Assembly: GCA_937910385.1 (NCBI GenBank)
Contig: CALEPT010000239.1
Location: 1-6,672 of the forward strand
Length of the DNA: 6,672 bases
Origin: an uncultured Ruminococcus sp.
GTDB lineage: Bacteria; Bacillota; Clostridia; Oscillospirales; Ruminococcaceae
Reading direction: 5' to 3'
The translations under genes were made by a program, and so were the position numbers. Shown piece after piece: positions 4,548-6,672 of this stretch; position 1 is the stretch's first letter, and every line of letters starts with the position of its first letter. A model generated the notes under the pieces. It had not been told where the DNA came from, made no database searches, and was given only the letters and a program-made list of their open reading frames with translations.

Positions 4548-6582
4548 ACCCTATGATATCCTTGCTGAACAGCCGCATAACGTCCATTTTCAGAGCCTTG
4601 TTCTGCGGATCTGAGAGCTCGGGATCTTCGGACAGCAGCTTGTCCGCACAGCTCTGTGCCTCGTGCATGAGCTCGGTGCTGGTGGCAATATCTGCTATTT
4701 TAAGCGGAGGAAGTCCGTGCTGGGCGCTGCCGAAGAAATCCCCCGGACCGCGCATTTTCAAGTCCTCCTCGGATATCTTGAAGCCGTCGGTGGTCGAGGA
4801 CATTATCTTCATGCGCTTGACGCACTCTTCGCTCGTGTTATCGGTTATGAGTATACAGGTGCTCTCGTATTCACCTCTGCCGACGCGGCCGCGGAGCTGG
4901 TGGAGCTGCGAAAGACCGAAGCGCTCGGCATTCTCAATGACCATTACCGCTGCATTAGGAACATCCACTCCGACCTCGACAACGGTCGTGCAAATCAGCG
5001 CCTGCACCTCGCCGCTGCGGAATTCCTCCATGACCCTTTCCTTTTCAGCCGCACGCATTTTTCCATGCAGGAGCGCTGTCGTGTAGCCATTCAAGTCGCC
5101 GTTTGCGGCATTTTCCGCATAGCTCTTGACCGCAAAGAGGTCACTTTCGCTGTCCTCTATCATCGGGCAGACAACGTACGCCTGACGCCCCTCGTCGAGC
5201 CTCTGACGCACGAAGCCGAACGCCCTGTGGCGGAGCTTACCCGTAACGGCGTAGGTCTTTATCGGCTTGCGCCCGTTTGGAAGCTGAGTTATGACCGATA
5301 TATCGAGGTCGCCGTATATCATCAGCGCGAGCGTGCGCGGTATCGGGGTCGCGGACATGACAAGCCTGTGAGGAGAGCTGCCCTTTTCAGCGAGCGCCGC
5401 TCTCTGCTCCACGCCGAAGCGGTGCTGCTCGTCGGTTATGACGAGTCCGAGCGCGCGGTACTCGACCTCTTTTTGTATTATCGCGTGAGTTCCGACTATA
5501 ACGTCGGTCTCGCCCGATGCTATCGCAGCACGCATTTCCGCCTTTTTCTTAGCCGTGAGCGACCCTGTCAGAAGGCTGACCTTCACCCCGAACGGTTCAA
5601 GAAATTCAGTCAGGGTCTTGAAGTGCTGCGCAGCGAGTATCTCCGTCGGAGCCATGAGCGCCGACTGCACGCCGTTTTTCGCCGCGAACCAGCACGCCGC
5701 CGCCGCGACTGCGGTCTTGCCGCTGCCGACATCGCCCTGCAAAAGACGATTCATCGGGGTATCATGGCACAGGTCGGCGATTATCTCGGAGACAGCCATT
5801 TTCTGGTCATCGGTAAGCTCAAACGGAAGTCCGCCTGTGAACTCCTCTATATCGACCGCCGAGTCCATTTTGTAGGCGGTGCTCTTACGGCTGCGCGTTT
5901 TCATGAGGGACATTCCGAGGCGCAGCTTTAAAAGCTCATCGAACGCAAGTCTGCGCCGCGCCGCTTCCGAGGCGGCTTCGCTCGGCGGGAAATGAATGTC
6001 CTCAAGAGCCTGCGCGAGCGGAACGAGTTCATATCTGCGCCTTATATCATCGGAAAGCGTCTCGAACGGCGACTGCTTCATTATTTCCAGTGCCTGACGC
6101 ATGTTGGTGCGCACCATGTTGACCGAAAGTCCCTGTGTAAGGCGATATATCGGCTGTATAAGCACCTTCTCGTCCGCCCTTATATAGACAGGCGAGCTTA
6201 TCTCGCGGCGCAGGAAGTTCCCCGAGACCTTGCCGTACATATAGTAGGTCTCGCCCTCCTTCATCGCCTGAAAATAGTAGACGTTGTTGTAGACTACAAT
6301 GAGGATATCGTCGGTGCCGTCGGTCGCTGCAGCCTTGCATATGACGAGTCCTCCACGGACTCTCTGCGGAGGCATTTTTCGGAATATCGTCAGCTTCAGC
6401 ACGCTGTAATCCCCTATCGGCGCCTGACACACCGGAACGTGCGCGCGGAAGTCCAGATACGCCCTCGGAATATGGTATATCAGCTCATACGGCGAGCTTA
6501 TGCCGATTTTTCGGTACTTCTCACTTCGCGCCTTACCCACGCCCTTTAAATATTGTATGTCGCCGAACAGATCAGCCGCCAT
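4546..6582 (-). CDS. recG: ATP-dependent DNA helicase RecG
   Basis: RecG is a superfamily 2 double-stranded DNA translocase that reverses stalled replication forks and processes Holliday junctions. At 678 residues it is full length for the family. The wedge (OB-fold) domain occupies about 55-145. The helicase core shows Walker A GDVGSGKT (283-290), motif Ia APTEILAAQH (311-320), motif II DEQH (384-387), motif III SATPIPRTLAL (410-420), motif V TTVVEVGVD (532-540) and motif VI QLHQLRGRVGRG (559-570). The RecG C-terminal signature RGPGDFFGSAQHGLP follows at 611-625. The ATG at 6582 is supported by AGAGGTGA 6 nt upstream. No key residue is missing. It is convergent with the XRE regulator and ends at a strong hairpin. 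Its upstream neighbour and promoter are beyond the window; two palindromes lie just ahead of it. Confidence 0.98.
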   Translation of the reverse strand: MAADLFGDIQYLKGVGKARSEKYRKIGISSPYELIYHIPRAYLDFRAHVPVCQAPIGDYSVLKLTIFRKMPPQRVRGGLVICKAAATDGTDDILIVVYNNVYYFQAMKEGETYYMYGKVSGNFLRREISSPVYIRADEKVLIQPIYRLTQGLSVNMVRTNMRQALEIMKQSPFETLSDDIRRRYELVPLAQALEDIHFPPSEAASEAARRRLAFDELLKLRLGMSLMKTRSRKSTAYKMDSAVDIEEFTGGLPFELTDDQKMAVSEIIADLCHDTPMNRLLQGDVGSGKTAVAAAACWFAAKNGVQSALMAPTEILAAQHFKTLTEFLEPFGVKVSLLTGSLTAKKKAEMRAAIASGETDVIVGTHAIIQKEVEYRALGLVITDEQHRFGVEQRAALAEKGSSPHRLVMSATPIPRTLALMIYGDLDISVITQLPNGRKPIKTYAVTGKLRHRAFGFVRQRLDEGRQAYVVCPMIEDSESDLFAVKSYAENAANGDLNGYTTALLHGKMRAAEKERVMEEFRSGEVQALICTTVVEVGVDVPNAAVMVIENAERFGLSQLHQLRGRVGRGEYESTCILITDNTSEECVKRMKIMSSTTDGFKISEEDLKMRGPGDFFGSAQHGLPPLKIADIATSTELMHEAQSCADKLLSEDPELSDPQNKALKMDVMRLFSKDIIG

Positions 6583-6617
6583 TCCGTCTCACCTCTCTTA
6601 AATTTATGAAATAATAT

Positions 6618-6664
6618 TGCAGGGCTCTGCCCTGCACCCGCTAAAGGGGCAGTCGCCCCTTTAG
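6618..6664. repeat. Tandem pair of perfect GC-rich hairpins upstream of recG
   Basis: Two adjacent perfect palindromic units lie 36 bases before recG. The first is TGCAGGGC-TCT-GCCCTGCA (6618-6636); the second is CTAAAGGGGC-AGTC-GCCCCTTTAG (6641-6664). They are more GC-rich than their surroundings and resemble dispersed palindromic repeats of REP or MITE type; the window edge may cut the unit. They could also act as a terminator or mRNA-end structure for the gene upstream of recG, but no T-run follows on the minus strand (GCAATATTATTT). Confidence 0.65.
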
Positions 6665-6672
6665 AATCCCTT

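Noticed and set aside
4663..5931. Long plus-strand open frame (422 codons) opposite recG
   Set aside because: It is antisense to the conserved helicase core, has no ribosome binding site of note, and its arginine- and histidine-rich composition is typical of the antisense frame of a GC-richer gene.
1..6672. CRISPR array or defence island
   Set aside because: No regularly spaced direct repeats, and no cas, restriction or known anti-phage genes were seen on either strand.

Overview
The window looks like chromosomal DNA of a gut-type Clostridia, most likely a Ruminococcus-like member of the Oscillospiraceae. This rests on strong GGAGG-type ribosome binding sites, TTGACA/TATAAT promoters, tRNA genes with encoded CCA ends, many ATA and TAT codons, and the combination of gene families. 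The genus is an inference; no marker gene fixes it. Nearly everything is transcribed leftward (minus strand). The one clear plus-strand gene is a small helix-turn-helix regulator in the middle.

Right part (4546-6672): a complete recG helicase gene, preceded by two adjacent perfect hairpins at the window edge (6618-6664) and ending at a strong hairpin (4512-4547). Between recG and the regulator lies a probable non-autonomous mobile element of about 165 bp (4330-4494). It has long imperfect inverted repeats and may have inserted next to the tail of a lost minus-strand gene (4272-4334).

Middle (3720-4252): a compact divergent pair. An XRE-type regulator faces right and a small cysteine-rich protein gene faces left. 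Between them is a perfect 20-bp palindrome that contains the -10 box of a consensus leftward promoter, as expected for an operator. The small gene is interrupted by a one-base frameshift in a run of seven A on its coding strand; with one A removed it reads as a 69-residue protein.

tRNA operon (3272-3683): a perfect-consensus promoter with an extended -10 box and upstream A-tracts drives tRNA-Val(UAC), tRNA-Asp(GUC) and tRNA-Gly(GCC), then an intrinsic terminator.

Left part (96-3246): four minus-strand genes in close succession encode a three-helix membrane protein, a GNAT acetyltransferase, a NYN-nuclease/tandem OST-HTH protein and a membrane-anchored transglutaminase-like protein. An 11-codon minigene sits just ahead of the acetyltransferase, in the same frame. 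I see no clear promoter between the tRNA terminator and this group, so it may depend on terminator read-through or on a promoter I cannot recognise. The tightest link is acetyltransferase to NYN gene (1-nt gap). At the extreme left another leftward promoter serves a gene outside the window.

The best candidates for something undescribed are the frameshifted cysteine-rich protein with its divergent regulator and operator, and the hairpin-rich mobile element. The rest is mostly conserved housekeeping or recognisable accessory genes.
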